Assembly (NCBI GenBank): GCA_004194705.1
Contig: SADC01001298.1
Span: 62,001 to 126,000 of the forward strand
Direction: 5' to 3'
Length of the DNA: 64,000 nt
Source of the DNA: Ditylenchus dipsaci
Lineage: Eukaryota > Nematoda > Chromadorea > Rhabditida > Anguinidae
The position numbers and the translations under genes were made by a program. The notes below the pieces were generated by a model. That model ran no database searches and was not told the DNA's origin. It saw nothing but the letters and a program-made list of their open reading frames with translations. This document shows positions 1 through 9,999 of this stretch, one piece after another (the first letter of the stretch is position 1; every line of letters begins with the position of its first letter).

Positions 1-150
1 GGAAAAAAGCGCAGCGAAAAAAGCGCAGGGAAAAAGCGCAGCGAAAAAAGCGCAGGGAAGAAAGCGCAGGGAAAAAAGCGCAGCGAAAAAAGCGCAGGGA
101 AGAAAGCGCAGGGAATAAGCGCAGGGAAATAAGCGCAGGGAAAAATTATT
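1..150. repeat. Tandem repeat of a 14-bp GCGCAGGGAAAAAA-type unit
   Basis: About ten head-to-tail copies of a unit reading GCGCAGSGAAAAAA, with variants ending AAGAAA or AATA, run from the window edge to a short ATT-rich stretch at 145-170. The array is cut by the window start, so its full length is unknown. The short G/C core alternating with poly-A is the same style as the reiterated words in the palindromic elements further right, so it could be one arm of such an element. Confidence 0.9.
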
Positions 151-242
151 ATTATTGTTATTATTATTGTTTGTTTGCTCATGTTTTTTCAGATGGAAAT
201 GAAGTCAAACAAAGGCAAATCGATGGCTTCCTGTAACAATAT

Positions 243-580
243 TTGATGAGAATGGCTGGACAGAGCGCTGATGGAACTCTTCAATTCTGGCGCTGCGCAA
301 AGAAGGGATGCACTGGCGGAGCACAATCATCTGTGGGATCAAAAATCAATCTTGTGGAAAGGAAGCATCACAATCCAGCGTTTTGCGTGCCTTCTCCAAC
401 AACAATCAGGGTAATATTTTGTTACTTTCAGCATTCATTCTCTTGTTTTCTTTCCAGGTCAAGCAAAAGATGACAGCAGTCAAACGGTCGGCCAAGGACA
501 ATCCCGCTCTCTCGTCGCAAGCCATCATGATCGCATCAAAGCAAGAACTGAGTGATCTGGAGACTGAAGCTTTCCCGAAG
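243..580 (+). CDS. FLYWCH-type zinc-finger fragment, two exons
   Basis: Exon 1 (about 198-410) encodes ADGTLQFWRCAKKGC followed after about 20 residues by ERKHHNPA. This matches the FLYWCH pattern: aromatic residue, WRC, a second Cys four residues on, and a closing His pair. Exon 2 (459-580, after a TTTCCAG acceptor) encodes a Lys/Ser-rich segment (VKQKMTAVKRSAKDNPALSS) ending at a GT donor. FLYWCH fingers occur in MULE-type transposases and in small nuclear DNA-binding proteins. A Lys-rich linker after the finger is common in transposon-derived invertebrate copies. No downstream catalytic domain is visible, so this is either a fragment or the 5' part of a gene whose rest I cannot follow. The start codon is not certain. 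Confidence 0.5.
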
Positions 581-735
581 GTTGGTTTTTATTTACATTT
601 ACTTGTAGCTATTCCCATTTCTAGGATTCAAACATCAAGAAAATAGAACTGAGTGATCTGGAGACTGAAGCTTTCCGAAGGTTGGTTTTTATTTACATTT
701 ACTTGTAGCTATTCCCATTTCTAGGATTCAAACAC
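546..735 (+). repeat. Direct tandem duplication of about 100 bp spanning an exon end and splice donor
   Basis: The block beginning GAACTGAGTGATCTGGAGAC at 546 recurs from about 649, including the exon end, the GTTGGTTTTTATTT donor region and the segment up to TCTAGGATTCAAACA. The second copy has lost one C (TTTCCGAAGG versus TTTCCCGAAGG). It duplicates the 3' end of the second FLYWCH-gene exon together with its donor. Confidence 0.85.
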
Positions 736-1777
736 AGAAAAAGAGTTATTTTTTTCAGGTCACGAGTTCAACCCCGCCCATGGACACCGCCAATTTTTCA
801 ATTCTTATGCCAATTTTTTCTTATTAACCCATTTGACGTGAAGTTGTAAAGTAGACATAGGTCATAAATACCAGATTGCAAATTCCGTCAAATATAAGGC
901 AAAAGTCACATGAAACTTATTTTTGCATGAGAATGCTAAGGTTCGCATTTTTGCTGCATAGTTTTACACGAAAATGTAGCCCCAGATCTCCTCTAAATAG
1001 TTGAATGAGCTTTTTACGAAGTTGAGGACCAGTAAAAACTAGAAGCCATTTTGAGTCTGGAATTCATTTTTAGTCAAATTTCGGGGTTTTTTCATTTCCC
1101 GCAAAAGTTTGGTTTAAACTCAAAATGCACTTTTTAGACGATTTAAAAAGCCGTGACCTTGTAAAGAAGTGTCAATTTACTGTATGAAATTTCAATATTT
1201 TTGGTGAACAGACAGAAAAACTCCACCCTGGAGACTCAAAAAACATCAAGTCGAAAACGGCCTTGGTCTTCCTGTTGTTTTTCGAAACATATTTTTCTGG
1301 AGTCAAACCTCGATGTAGGGATATCTTACAAGTTCAAGCCCTAGCTGGGTCTTACACTTTTTTAACCCGTTTGTTGAAAAAAATTGTTAAACCTGGAGGG
1401 AATCGAATTTTTAGGCGTGTTACTATATCAAGGTAGGAATGCAAAAATATGTTTCAAAAATCCACAGGGGGTAACAAGGCAATTTTGGCATATTTTTACA
1501 TGTTTCTCGAGTCTCTAGGTTGGAATTTTTCTGTCTGTTCGCCAAAAATCTTAAATAAGTGAATCGACTATGTTCTACTAGATAGCGTTGTCAGAACGTT
1601 CGAATCGAATTGTACAGTTTTCATATGTTTCCTTGTAAGTCAAATTTATGTAACTTGTATTCGTACTTTTGTCATTGTTTTGGTATGCTGATCTACCACA
1701 GCGCTTATGCAAAACGTGTATGAATGGTTAACGCCATATTTATGTGATTAGAAACTGATAAATTTGGCAAAGTTTAC
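736..1777. other. Non-coding stretch with a foldback at about 1186-1560
   Basis: I see no supportable gene here. A pair of inverted arms lies at about 1186-1290 (TTTTTGGTGAACAGACAG...) and 1478-1560 (...CTGTCTGTTCGCCAAAAA). The arms contain a decayed version of the CCTTGGTCCCCCTGTTG module that recurs in other foldbacks of the window (GCCTTGGTCTTCCTGTTG near 1261). Further ATG13 exons could be hidden here, because the last exon recognised (1778-1910) ends in a splice donor and not a stop. Confidence 0.5.
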
Positions 1778-4700
1778 CTGTCTATAGCTAGACGTCCTCT
1801 GGGGAAAGCTGCTCGGAGTCTTAGGGCTGTTTGGATTGGTGTCAGATTTGCTGCTTCCTGATGGATGTCGAATATTGGTAGTGGATTCATCGTTGATGAA
1901 GTTGATCTGCCTAGTTTGAAGTGCGATTTACTCTCCACGAATGGTAGATCCTACAAATTCAATGGTTGGGATTTTATAGCCGACTTGATAAATAACAATT
2001 TATGCAGAACGACGTCGGAGAAGCGAAATTAGCGAATGGACATTTAAGAACCGACATTTTCGAAACCGAAATCTTCGGAAATAACTTCTGCGGAATCCAC
2101 ATATTGTAAGCAGTCTTCGCCACGCATGGATTTTATAAACCGCCACATCCACCATCAACCGGTTGATGATATTAATAAACCGGTGGCCACCGTCGAATCA
2201 ATCGGTTGATTGGCCAAGACTGATTGCAATCCACGATAGATAAATACAAATGGCTCGCAATGCCAAGAGATGCTGATTTTTTCGGTTATCCTGAGGTTCA
2301 CAATAAATGGTAAAATTATAATTCGTATAAGAGAAGACCTCTCCCATACACGCTCGAATCCATGTTTTATAAACAAAGGGCTAGAAAATTCTTGGTGGTT
2401 TGGTGACTTAAATCCAATTTTTTCTGCAGAAAATAAAGCCCGTTCAAAAATTATTTGATCTTATTTTAGATGAAGTGAATTGCGTAATAATTGCGAAGCT
2501 TTTTGTACCCGCGTATATTTTTCATAAAACTTCGCAATACCGTTTCGTTATGATTCATTCGTAAGAAACACGGGCACTAGTGGAGAATCGGTTCCCATTT
2601 TTGCCTTGGTTCCCCTGTTGTTTGTTTCAAAAATATGCCTTGGTCCCCCGTGTTGATTTTTTTAAAGCGAAAATGTGAACCGATTTTCCTAGCTTGGGCT
2701 GGATTTGGATAATTATCCCATTTTTGGACATGTGAATCTCCATTCACCACAAAAATAGCATTTTTCGTAAAAACGTAAAAAGCAAACATGGGTTTTTACC
2801 ATGGTTGTCAAAATAGATAAAATTGATAAAATTCGATAAAAATTCAAACGAGAATTATTTTTTTGAATTCGATAAAAATCGATAAAAAATTCGATAAAAT
2901 TTTTATCGAATTTTTTATCGATTTTTATCGAATTTTACTGATGGTCATTCTACCACATTTTGTGATCTGTTAGGCCGATTTTTCACGTTTATCCCGAAAA
3001 TGGTCTCTGTTTTGCAGTATCCATAGGATTATTGTACATCTTTTAGCTATTCCAAGCATGAGTGTCACGCCTACATCTAAAAGAGCTAGACGAACGAAGG
3101 TAGAAAACTAGTGTTTATTATCCCATTTTGGTAACACTGCGTTTAGGAATCGTTTGATGAAGAGCACGATGAAATAGCCGTCTGGAAAAGCAAGGAGTTC
3201 GGGAGCCGATTCGACAGCCTGCTGGAAGATGGTAAGCCTAGTGGTTGAGTTGTCTGCAAGGATATCCAATGCCGTGCAATACTCAACAAGTGCGGTACAG
3301 CCAGTTTAAGGTTTGATATTTTTAGCCTTGTAAAATATTTCACAAGCTTACTACTTGATTTTTTGCAGGTTTCACGTTGGTAATCATGATAGCAGCAGAA
3401 CAGTGTCCCAGGATGATATGAAAGAAGCACTGTTAAAGTTCATCGTCGCTTCGGGACAGCCAATAAGTGTGGTGGATGATCCTCACTTCGTCAATTTCAT
3501 GGAGTCTTTCCGGAAGCTTGCGTAAGTGCCTTTTTGTCTCTAGTTGCCTTTGTTCCATTGACTCTCATATGTTTAGCATTGATGCGTACGACGCTAGATC
3601 AAGAAAGAGCGCTAAAGATTTCCTTTCGTCCCGTAACACAATAAGGAAAGGAATCGATAAAAGGTTGGATAGAGCAAAAGAAGAGGTGATATCGAAACTG
3701 GAGCTCCTGAAAAGACATGGGGGAGGAATAACGCTGGACTTTGCCAAGAAAAGTGTTGACTACATCGCTATGACAGGTCATTTCATCGACGAAAATTGGT
3801 GAGCTATTTCTTTAAGTTCGAATTCGTTTTCTTAATGTAACTTTTTTGTCAGGATAAAGCAAGATTTTGTTCTGTCATTCTCTCCTGTTGAAGCTGGTGC
3901 AAAGAAAACAAGCCAGTTTGTGCAATAACTTGTTAGCGATGAGCTTCACAAACTAGGAATTGGCCGGCATGAGCTATCGAAGATCTTCTTTACGACAGAC
4001 GAGGGATCAAATGTGTGCTGTGTTGGTGGTGCCATCATTTGCCTTGTCTCTGCCACATTGGATCTACAATCACCAAACGTTCAACCCGTTTCTACAAGGA
4101 TTCGAAGTTCAAACTTACGAAGTTCATACTTACGTTTACGATCTTTGTTTTTTGAAGGGTGTGATTTAGTGGTTTTGTTAATTTTGGTGTTATCTGTTGT
4201 TTGGAATAAAGTTGTATGAGAAGAATTTAAAGGAGCAGGACGTTTGGGCCCCGGACATTTGACTTCCCGGGCTATTATCTGTTTTCACTTAGTTTCTTGA
4301 GATAGCTACATAGCGGTTACAGTATTTTTCTGATAGTTATACTACCATTCAGGTAAATGGGGTATTCACTACCTTCAGTACTTTGGTTTTGGTTGCTAAA
4401 ATAACTTTTTCGTAATTATTAAACCATGTTTAGCTCATGGGTTTGGGTAGGATGTCACGAGCTTCAACAACTCATGTCTAAGTCTAAACGATTTTAGAAA
4501 GGGTACAATGTTTTTTAAATAATTTCTGGGAGTAATACAGCCCTGGTGGTCAAACGGCTGGCGGTCAAACGGGCGAGGTCAAACGTCGCGGACCCGACTT
4601 TGACTTGTCTAAGCAATTAGTACGAGATAACGGAGGCTATATACGTGCTAAGCTCGAAAAATGAGCCTATCAAGTGACAAAATGTGGTAGAATAACCACT

Positions 4701-7119
4701 AAAAAAGTTCGATAAAAATCGATAAAAAATTCGATAAAAATTTTATCGAATTTTTTATCGAATTTTATCGAATTCCATCTATGCACAACGCCATAAAATT
4801 TTATCGAATTTTATCAATTTATCTATTTTGACAACCATGGTTTTTACCCACCACTTTCTTCTAAAAATGCAATAAAAGATGAGAGTTACTCATCAAAAGT
4901 GGCAATTAATTTTTTAAACTGAAAAAAAACAGGGGGGACCAAGGCAGTTTTTTTGAATTTTACGCAAAAATTTGCTTAAAATTCAAAAAAACTGCCTTGG
5001 TCCCCCTGTTGTTTTTCAGTCTAAAAAATTAATTGCCACTTTTGATGAGTAACTCTCATTTTTATTGCATTTTTAGAAGAAAGTGGTGGGTAAAAACCCA
5101 TGTTTGATTTTTACGTTTTTACGAAAAATGCTATTTTTGGGGTGAATGGAGATTCACATGTCCAAAAATGGGATAATTATCCCAAATCCAGCCCAAGCCT
5201 AGATTTTCCACTAGCTCCGCAACACGATAGTTTTGATAACTTACTCCTTACGTGGCGTACGTTGCATGTTTTGGCCGTAGGAAAGAGTCGACTGTAGCAG
5301 CAGAAAAAACATACATTGCTGAGTGGGCTTGTGCTGAAAGAGTTGATGTCGTCAGTGACTGGACTAACTGCCACTGTTGTACTGCCTCTTGCTGGCACTG
5401 CATTGCCGTAGTAGGGAATGGAGGCTTGGTTGAACAGTACATTTTTCACCACCTGCAAAATAATTAATTTTGAGTAAAAGTTTAATTCTCCCAAAAACTT
5501 ATAATGACGAGAAAGTTTTTTTAGCAAAGAAATAACAATCAGCAAATATTAAAAAATGGGAGCAGTTTCGGAATACACACCCCACTCAATTTCGGTATAC
5601 ACACCCAGTTAATTCTGTAATACACCGCTTATTTTACTCCACAATTGAAAGCTTAGAATGTTAGCTACACAATGGTGTGAAATTAATCGGTTTAGTTCAC
5701 AAAACACAATTTATTTTGATTAAAATAGCCTCGAATCATTTCATGTATTTTCAGTTCGAGGCTATTTTGGTTCGAGGCTATTATAGTCAAAATTAATTGA
5801 TTTTTTTCACTAAACCGATAATTTTCACACCATTGTGTAGCTAACATTCTAAGCTTTCAATTGTGGAGTAAAATAAGCGGTGTATTACAGAATTAACTGG
5901 GGTGTGTATACCGAAATTGAGTGGGGTTCGTAAACCGAAATTGACTGGGGTGTGTATTCCGAAATTTAGCCAAAAAATGCACTTACTCTGCTCATTCTTG
6001 ATCTCCGGCGTCACAATAATTGGCTCAATGTAGGGGGCTGGAGTTATTTCCATTTTGGTCCTTAGATGTTTTTATTTAAAAACCGAACAAAAAATTTAAA
6101 AAAATGAAAACCTGTAGTGCAAATCAGTATGTATAGTTCCAAAGGAGTAGGCAAAAGCCTATTCTCCTGAACTTCTGTTCCTCTCCAAGCAATGACAAGT
6201 CTGGCTCTCCTTCAAACACCTGCAAAAAAGCCTATATTCAAAATGGTGTCACTATGAAGCCTATAATAATAATACCCGTAGAAAAGCACAAAAGTTTCTG
6301 GACTTTGTTTTCTCACGTAATACCTTAAAAAGAGTACTAGTATTTTACGCCTCCTAACAAAGCAAACTGACCGGTAGCTAGGTGTGAAACGGGAAGCCCT
6401 GAATATAAAAAATATACATTTGTGAGAATTTTCATTGAGACATCTTGCTCGACTCGGACCCTGTATTTTTCAGACCCGCGTATACGGTCAGGGTGATTTT
6501 TCTTTAAAAACAGCCGGGTACACGGATATCCGAAACAGTAGCTTACCGCTTTCCAGAAACAAATCTGACAAAAGCAACTTACATTATAACGGATTTGAGG
6601 AGTGTGGACATTTGATGGTAAAGAGCTGTGTGCACATTTACATTCTCGTCCAGCTGGTTTCTGTCCACTCGAACAACCCTGCCGAAACACTCTATGGACA
6701 GGAGTAAAAAACCACAACAAAACTTTACCAAGACTCCAACGGCAGAGAATCCCCATCAGCTGTGTGCAGAAGAAAATCCAAACTTAGAGCGGAACATTTA
6801 GGAGGATAGCTGCAAACAAGGATCAATAGATGTCAACTATGATAAATAAATTGCTTACTTTTTTATACCCGACTTCATGTAGGCAGCAATTTCCCCAATT
6901 TCATCCACAATCAGATTGAACCAATCAGGTGTTTCAGGAGTGGGCGAGCAGGAGTGAGCAACAGCCATTTGACCCATTCGTGCCTGTGATAGAAAAGTAT
7001 TTGAAGATATGGACCTTGCAAGTTGCAAAACATGAATGAACTACCTGCACAACGGACTGGACCAGGCGAGTGCAGAAATGCCTCATGAACTTGACAAAGT
7101 CTTTTTCCTTTTCACTCAT
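1778..7119 (-). CDS. ATG13: ATG13-like autophagy initiation protein (HORMA domain), partial at the 3' end
   Basis: ATG13 is the HORMA-domain subunit of the ULK1/Atg1 kinase complex that starts autophagosome formation in the cytosol. Readable exons are 7045-7119 (start MSEKEKDFVKFMRHF), 6859-6983 (PETPDWFNLIVDEIGEIAAY), 6729-6782, 6583-6689, about 6262-6398, about 6145-6219, 5987-6060, 5315-5452, 5252-5291 and 1778-1910. The first two exons align with the animal ATG13 start: a DxxKFxxxF helix, VQxxVQARxG, then a DWFN motif followed by an acidic-aliphatic helix. Exons 3-4 give LESW joined to CFGRVVRVD, then MSTLLKSVIMASRFTPSYRS, matching the ATG13 'LLKSLL..TRxTPAYR' block. Exon phases agree across the first four introns. 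The downstream exons are Ser/Thr/Pro-rich, as the ATG13 tail is; their frames are less sure. The intron between exons 3 and 4 is only 39 bp. The intron after 5252 holds a 2.6-kb palindrome. No stop is found, so the gene runs on to the left. Confidence 0.72.
3058..4160 (+). pseudogene. hAT transposase with BED-like finger, spliced and broken by a stop
   Basis: Exons are about 3058-3099 (start MSVTPTSKRARRTK, basic), 3147-3231, about 3262-3308, 3369-3521, 3576-3799 and from 3852. A BED-like finger is split over an intron: DIQCRAILNKCGTASLR joined to FHVGNHDSS, with the HxxxH intact but the second Cys of the first pair apparently replaced. Then comes the hAT core: ASGQPISVVDDPHFVNFMES, a helical linker, and DYIAMTGHFIDENW (the 'T.Hfid..W' strand). 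After KKTSQFVQ there is an in-frame TAA at 3926-3928. The same frame then continues with DELHKLGIGRHELSKIFFTT, so the stop is a mutation and not the natural end. The acidic and C-terminal dimerisation regions are missing, and a palindrome (4232-4606) occupies that space. The element is therefore not autonomous. Confidence 0.8.
4232..4606. mobile_element. Palindromic element with GACGTTT tip and GTTTGAC words, inside the hAT element
   Basis: The left tip reads GGAGCAGGACGTTTGGGCCC. The right side, read as reverse complement, is CGGGTCCGCGACGTTTGACC, followed by repeated GTTTGACCxxC words (right arm about 4540-4606). The tip GGG..C..GACGTTT is shared with the elements at 28352-29757 and 41668-42283. 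I could not find a convincing target-site duplication, so the exact ends are approximate. Confidence 0.55.
5556..5965. mobile_element. Palindromic element, ATACACACCCC-type words
   Basis: The left arm (about 5556-5710) and right arm (about 5815-5965) are complementary over well over 100 bp. For example, GAAAGCTTAGAATGTTAGCT at 5648 pairs with AGCTAACATTCTAAGCTTTC at 5839. The outer part of each arm reiterates a word of the type TTCGGTATACACACCC, with three units on the right. The element lies in the intron between the ATG13 exons at 5315-5452 and 5987-6060 and crowds the latter's splice donor. Confidence 0.82.
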
Positions 7120-7377
7120 CCCTCCCCGACTATAACTTAAGCTTGTGAAAAAAGCAAAATAGTCTGTCATATTCGCTAGAAAATGCTTACCTAGCTGTAC
7201 TATCCTGCCGCATCATTTTTGGCTTATAAAAGATGACCACAATTTTTTTTGCCGAAAATAAGCTGTAATCAGGTGTTTGTTCCCCAACTTCAATATTTAT
7301 CTTAAAAAATAAAATGCGGGAATTCGAATGTAATTGTTGGCTCTATGATAGGATTTTATGTATTCATGTGAATAGAC

Positions 7378-7859
7378 CAGTGTTTTCAAAAGTCAAGGTC
7401 AAGTTCAAGGTCAAGGTCAAGGTAAAACTTGACTTTAAAACTTCAAGGTCGTTTTTCTCGATTTTTAGTAAGGAAAATGGGTCTGAATTTTTTTCCTATC
7501 CCCTAAAGTCAAGATTTTGCGCTGAACAAAACGTACTCTTCAGAATAACGATATAATTTTTGCACGATGAGATATAGCCTAAAGTCAAGGTAAAATCACC
7601 TTGATTTTACCTTGACCTTGACTTTCGCTAAAATCAAGGTGATTTTACCTTGACTTAGGCTATATCTCATCGTACAAAAATTATATCGTTATTCTGAAAA
7701 GTACGTTTTGTTCAGCGCAAAATCTTGACTTTAGGGGATAGGAAAAAAATTCAGACCCATTTTCCTTACTAAAAATCGAGAAAAACGACCTTGAAGTTTT
7801 AAAGTCAAGTTTTACCTTGACCTTGACCTTGAACTTGACCTTGACTTTTGAAAACACTG
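7378..7859. mobile_element. Palindromic hAT-type MITE with CAAGGT words, 8-bp duplication (copy 1)
   Basis: A 482-bp element with tips CAGTGTTTTCAAAAGTC and its complement, flanked by the exact duplication GAATAGAC at 7370-7377 and 7860-7867. The arms carry reiterated CAAGGT words and are complementary almost to the centre (near 7615). There is no coding capacity; long open frames through it are translations of the repeat. A close relative sits at 63406-63874 with its own duplication. The position is just upstream of the ATG13 start exon, so it could affect that promoter; this is inference. Confidence 0.93.
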
Positions 7860-8121
7860 GAATAGACCTGCTAATATTAATACACATACAACTAACTCTC
7901 GATACAGTGTTTCATTTATACAAGGCATACCAAGAAATTAGACTGGTGAAGCTGTCAAATTTTTTGGCTTTAAGCATAAGTAATGAAGACCAGAAGGACA
8001 ATTCAATTTTTGACTATTTTTAAAATTATCTTTAAAAATCATAATACAATAGTCTGATGGGTTTTAAAATTTGCACGAAAAAAATTGCAACCTATCATTG
8101 ATTTTATTTCAATTTTAGTTA

Positions 8122-8545
8122 CAGTCGAGTCCCGCTAACCCGGCACCCCAAAAAGTTCGTTCCCGCCTTGGGTCCGACACTTTTTTTAACCCAATTTTCG
8201 AAGTATTTTTTCAATTGTGTTTTTACAGTCTGATAGCAAATATCGTGAGGATTCCGATTTTGCCGATCGTTTTTCAAAAACCTAATATTTTTGGCTCTAA
8301 AAGACCAAAACCCGCTAACCCGGCACCATATTTTTAAAAAGGGTGCCGGGTTAGCGGGGTTTGGTCTTTAGAGCCAAAATATTAGGTTTTTGAAAAACGA
8401 TCGGCAAAATCGGAATCCTCACGATATTTGCTATCAGACTGTAAAAACACAATTGAAAAAATACTTCGAAAATTGGGTTAAAAAAAGTGTCGGACCCAAG
8501 GCGGGAACGAACTTTTTGGGGTGCCGGGTTAGCGGGACTCGACTG
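8122..8545. mobile_element. pogo/Tc1-like palindromic MITE, TA duplication
   Basis: Tips CAGTCGAGTCCCGCTAACCC and complement are flanked by TA on both sides (8120-8121 and 8546-8547). The arms pair along nearly their whole length, including AAGTGTCGGACCCAAGGCGG. CAGTCGARYCCCGnTAA tips with TA duplication are typical of pogo/Tigger-type elements of the Tc1-mariner superfamily. The inner sequence is shared with a degenerate copy near 37640-37908. Confidence 0.88.
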
Positions 8546-8696
8546 TATTTAATTTTTACTGAACCTGAAGGATGGAAGGACACGAGGTTGCAGAATTTTG
8601 AAAAGGTGGTAAGTCAATTTTAATTTCGAATGAAATCAACAAAAAAATTATTTTTGATGACACCAGATACCCTAAACGAAAGCTGGGAAGATCTCT

Positions 8697-8905
8697 TTCA
8701 GAAAATACAGACCAAATTTTGTAGATTAGAGAGTTTAAAAAGTAGAAAAAGAATATACTCTATTTTACCACTGTCAGTTCATTTTCCGTTCTAATAAAGC
8801 ATATTATTTTTCTACTTTTCTAAACTCTCTAACTTACAAAAATTTTGTCTGTATTTTTCAGTAATTAGGGGGCAAAATTAAATACCACCCCATTCAAAAT
8901 TAGAA
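8697..8905. repeat. Inverted repeat plus a solitary MULE-like end
   Basis: TTCAGAAAATACAGACCAAA at 8697 pairs with TTTTGTCTGTATTTTTCAG at about 8844-8862, a hairpin of about 170 bp. It is directly followed by AATTAGGGGGCAAAATTAAA and TACCACCCC, which matches the right end of the 9-bp-duplication element at 22840-23149. A related GTCTGTATTTTCTGAAGTA fragment occurs near 25515. From here to 9380 I see no gene. Confidence 0.7.
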
Positions 8906-9379
8906 CTGATGAGAAAACTCACTTTTAAATTTTTGAAACCCGTGAGGAAACCCAAAGATAATTTAATGTTGTTTGTGAATTTTTTGGACTAATGCCGTTT
9001 GAATCTCTAAGAAAAACGTTAGTTAACTTGAGTCATTTAATTTCATTTAATGCAGCGTTTTCTTGCCAGTTCAATTTAAAGAAAATTGGAAGCCGTAAAT
9101 AAATCATTATAGCAGAAAAGAATCAGTAGTTGTACACAACAAAAACAGCTTATAAAATTATGATTCACAGTGCACCAATCTGTTTTAGCAATAACCAATT
9201 TAACGTTCATTAAGCTTCTGTTTACTTACTCAGAGCTTACAAAATTTAAAAAAAAAAAAGAAAATTTTGTAATGAAGTGTGGTGTCATAAATTTCAATGT
9301 ATTTTTTTTTGTAAAAACGACACATTTTTATGTGTTGTATTTGATTCCAAATATCATAACTAATTCATGACATGCCATT

Positions 9380-9660
9380 AAATGAAAGGCAGTGGGCACA
9401 AGCAAACAGACCTAATCAATAGGCAAGACACATAAACACGGCAGAGAGGCAGAGCAAGGAAATGTATTGCCTCTGCCCATTCCCTCCATTCCAAGCGATG
9501 TGTACAGAGGGTAACAAGGTCAGAGACGCAGGAGTGGGGAAGGAAGCCAGAACTAGGAAAGCATTATATGATGCAGTTGAGGGGCCGTCTCAATTTTGTT
9601 TCAACATCACCACTTTTACAAGGGGTCTTCTTCTTCTAATACCCAACTTGGCCGGTAAAC
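9380..9660 (+). promoter_or_regulatory. Non-repetitive, GC-richer block upstream of the 10.0-kb gene: candidate promoter or 5' exon
   Basis: This stretch has higher GC and more mixed composition than its surroundings and belongs to none of the repeat families. It lies about 0.4 kb upstream of the first recognised start codon on the plus strand (10000). No TATA box or initiator can be assigned with confidence. The call rests only on position, uniqueness and composition. Confidence 0.3.
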
Positions 9661-9999
9661 AATAATTACTCAACTTTTTTGGCTCATAATCCCTGAAAAG
9701 TAGGGCCCCAATATCCCACTGCTAGAATCGCACATTTTGCTCAAAATCTGTTTCGGCAGTGATTTTTGAGCTTAAAATAGGGTGCCGTCCGGGGTGAGAG
9801 TCGGACTTAGGGAGTTGTCAAAAGTGGTTCACCAGGAAAATATCACCAGATCCATCAGGCTATCCACGCCTTTAACCCAAAGAAATTTCTTTAGTCTGTT
9901 ATTCCCACCCAGGCGATAACGCTGATTTGAAACAAACATAATAATTTTTGATTGAAGGGACTGTCACAGTATTACTGTCTTATTGTATGGTTTTAAGGC

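Larger units (their letters stand above)
2800..4839. mobile_element. hAT-family DNA transposon with an 8-bp target-site duplication
   Basis: The element begins CATGGTTGTCAAAATAG and ends with the reverse complement CTATTTTGACAACCATG. It is flanked on both sides by the exact 8-bp duplication GTTTTTAC (2792-2799 and 4840-4847). Next to each tip lies a run of ATTCGATAAAAA-type words that is mirrored in the other end (about 2815-2937 and 4705-4815). It carries broken hAT transposase exons. The 8-bp duplication, tips beginning CA, subterminal repeats and transposase together identify the hAT superfamily. The insertion lies in one arm of an older palindrome. Confidence 0.93.
2573..5211. mobile_element. 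Large palindromic foldback interrupted by a hAT insertion
   Basis: The outer arms pair in inverted orientation. The left arm holds GGCTGGATTTGGATAATTAT (about 2697) and the right arm holds ATAATTATCCCAAATCCAGC (about 5172). Both also contain the ATTCACCnCAAAAATAGCAT and ACGTTTTTACG blocks. Termini read CTAGTGGA at about 2577 and TCCACTAG at about 5205. The pairing continues inward through the ACCCACCACTTTCTTC arm and two copies of the CCTTGGTCCCCCTGTTG module, up to a centre near 4975. The left arm is split by the hAT element at 2800-4839. Without that insertion the element would be roughly 600 bp and almost fully self-complementary. It sits in an intron of the ATG13-like gene. Confidence 0.88.

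Noticed and set aside
1..150. Regularly spaced short repeats resembling a CRISPR array.
   Set aside because: Units are contiguous with no unique spacers, and the sequence is clearly eukaryotic.
751..780. A pol III B box (CGAGTTCAACCCC) suggesting a tRNA or SINE.
   Set aside because: No A box at the right distance and no cloverleaf could be drawn; a lone B box is too weak.
7314..8023. Two similar open frames (VKFKVKVKVKLDF...) on opposite strands.
   Set aside because: Both lie in the paired arms of the 7378-7859 palindrome, so each is the mirror image of the other and not a gene pair.
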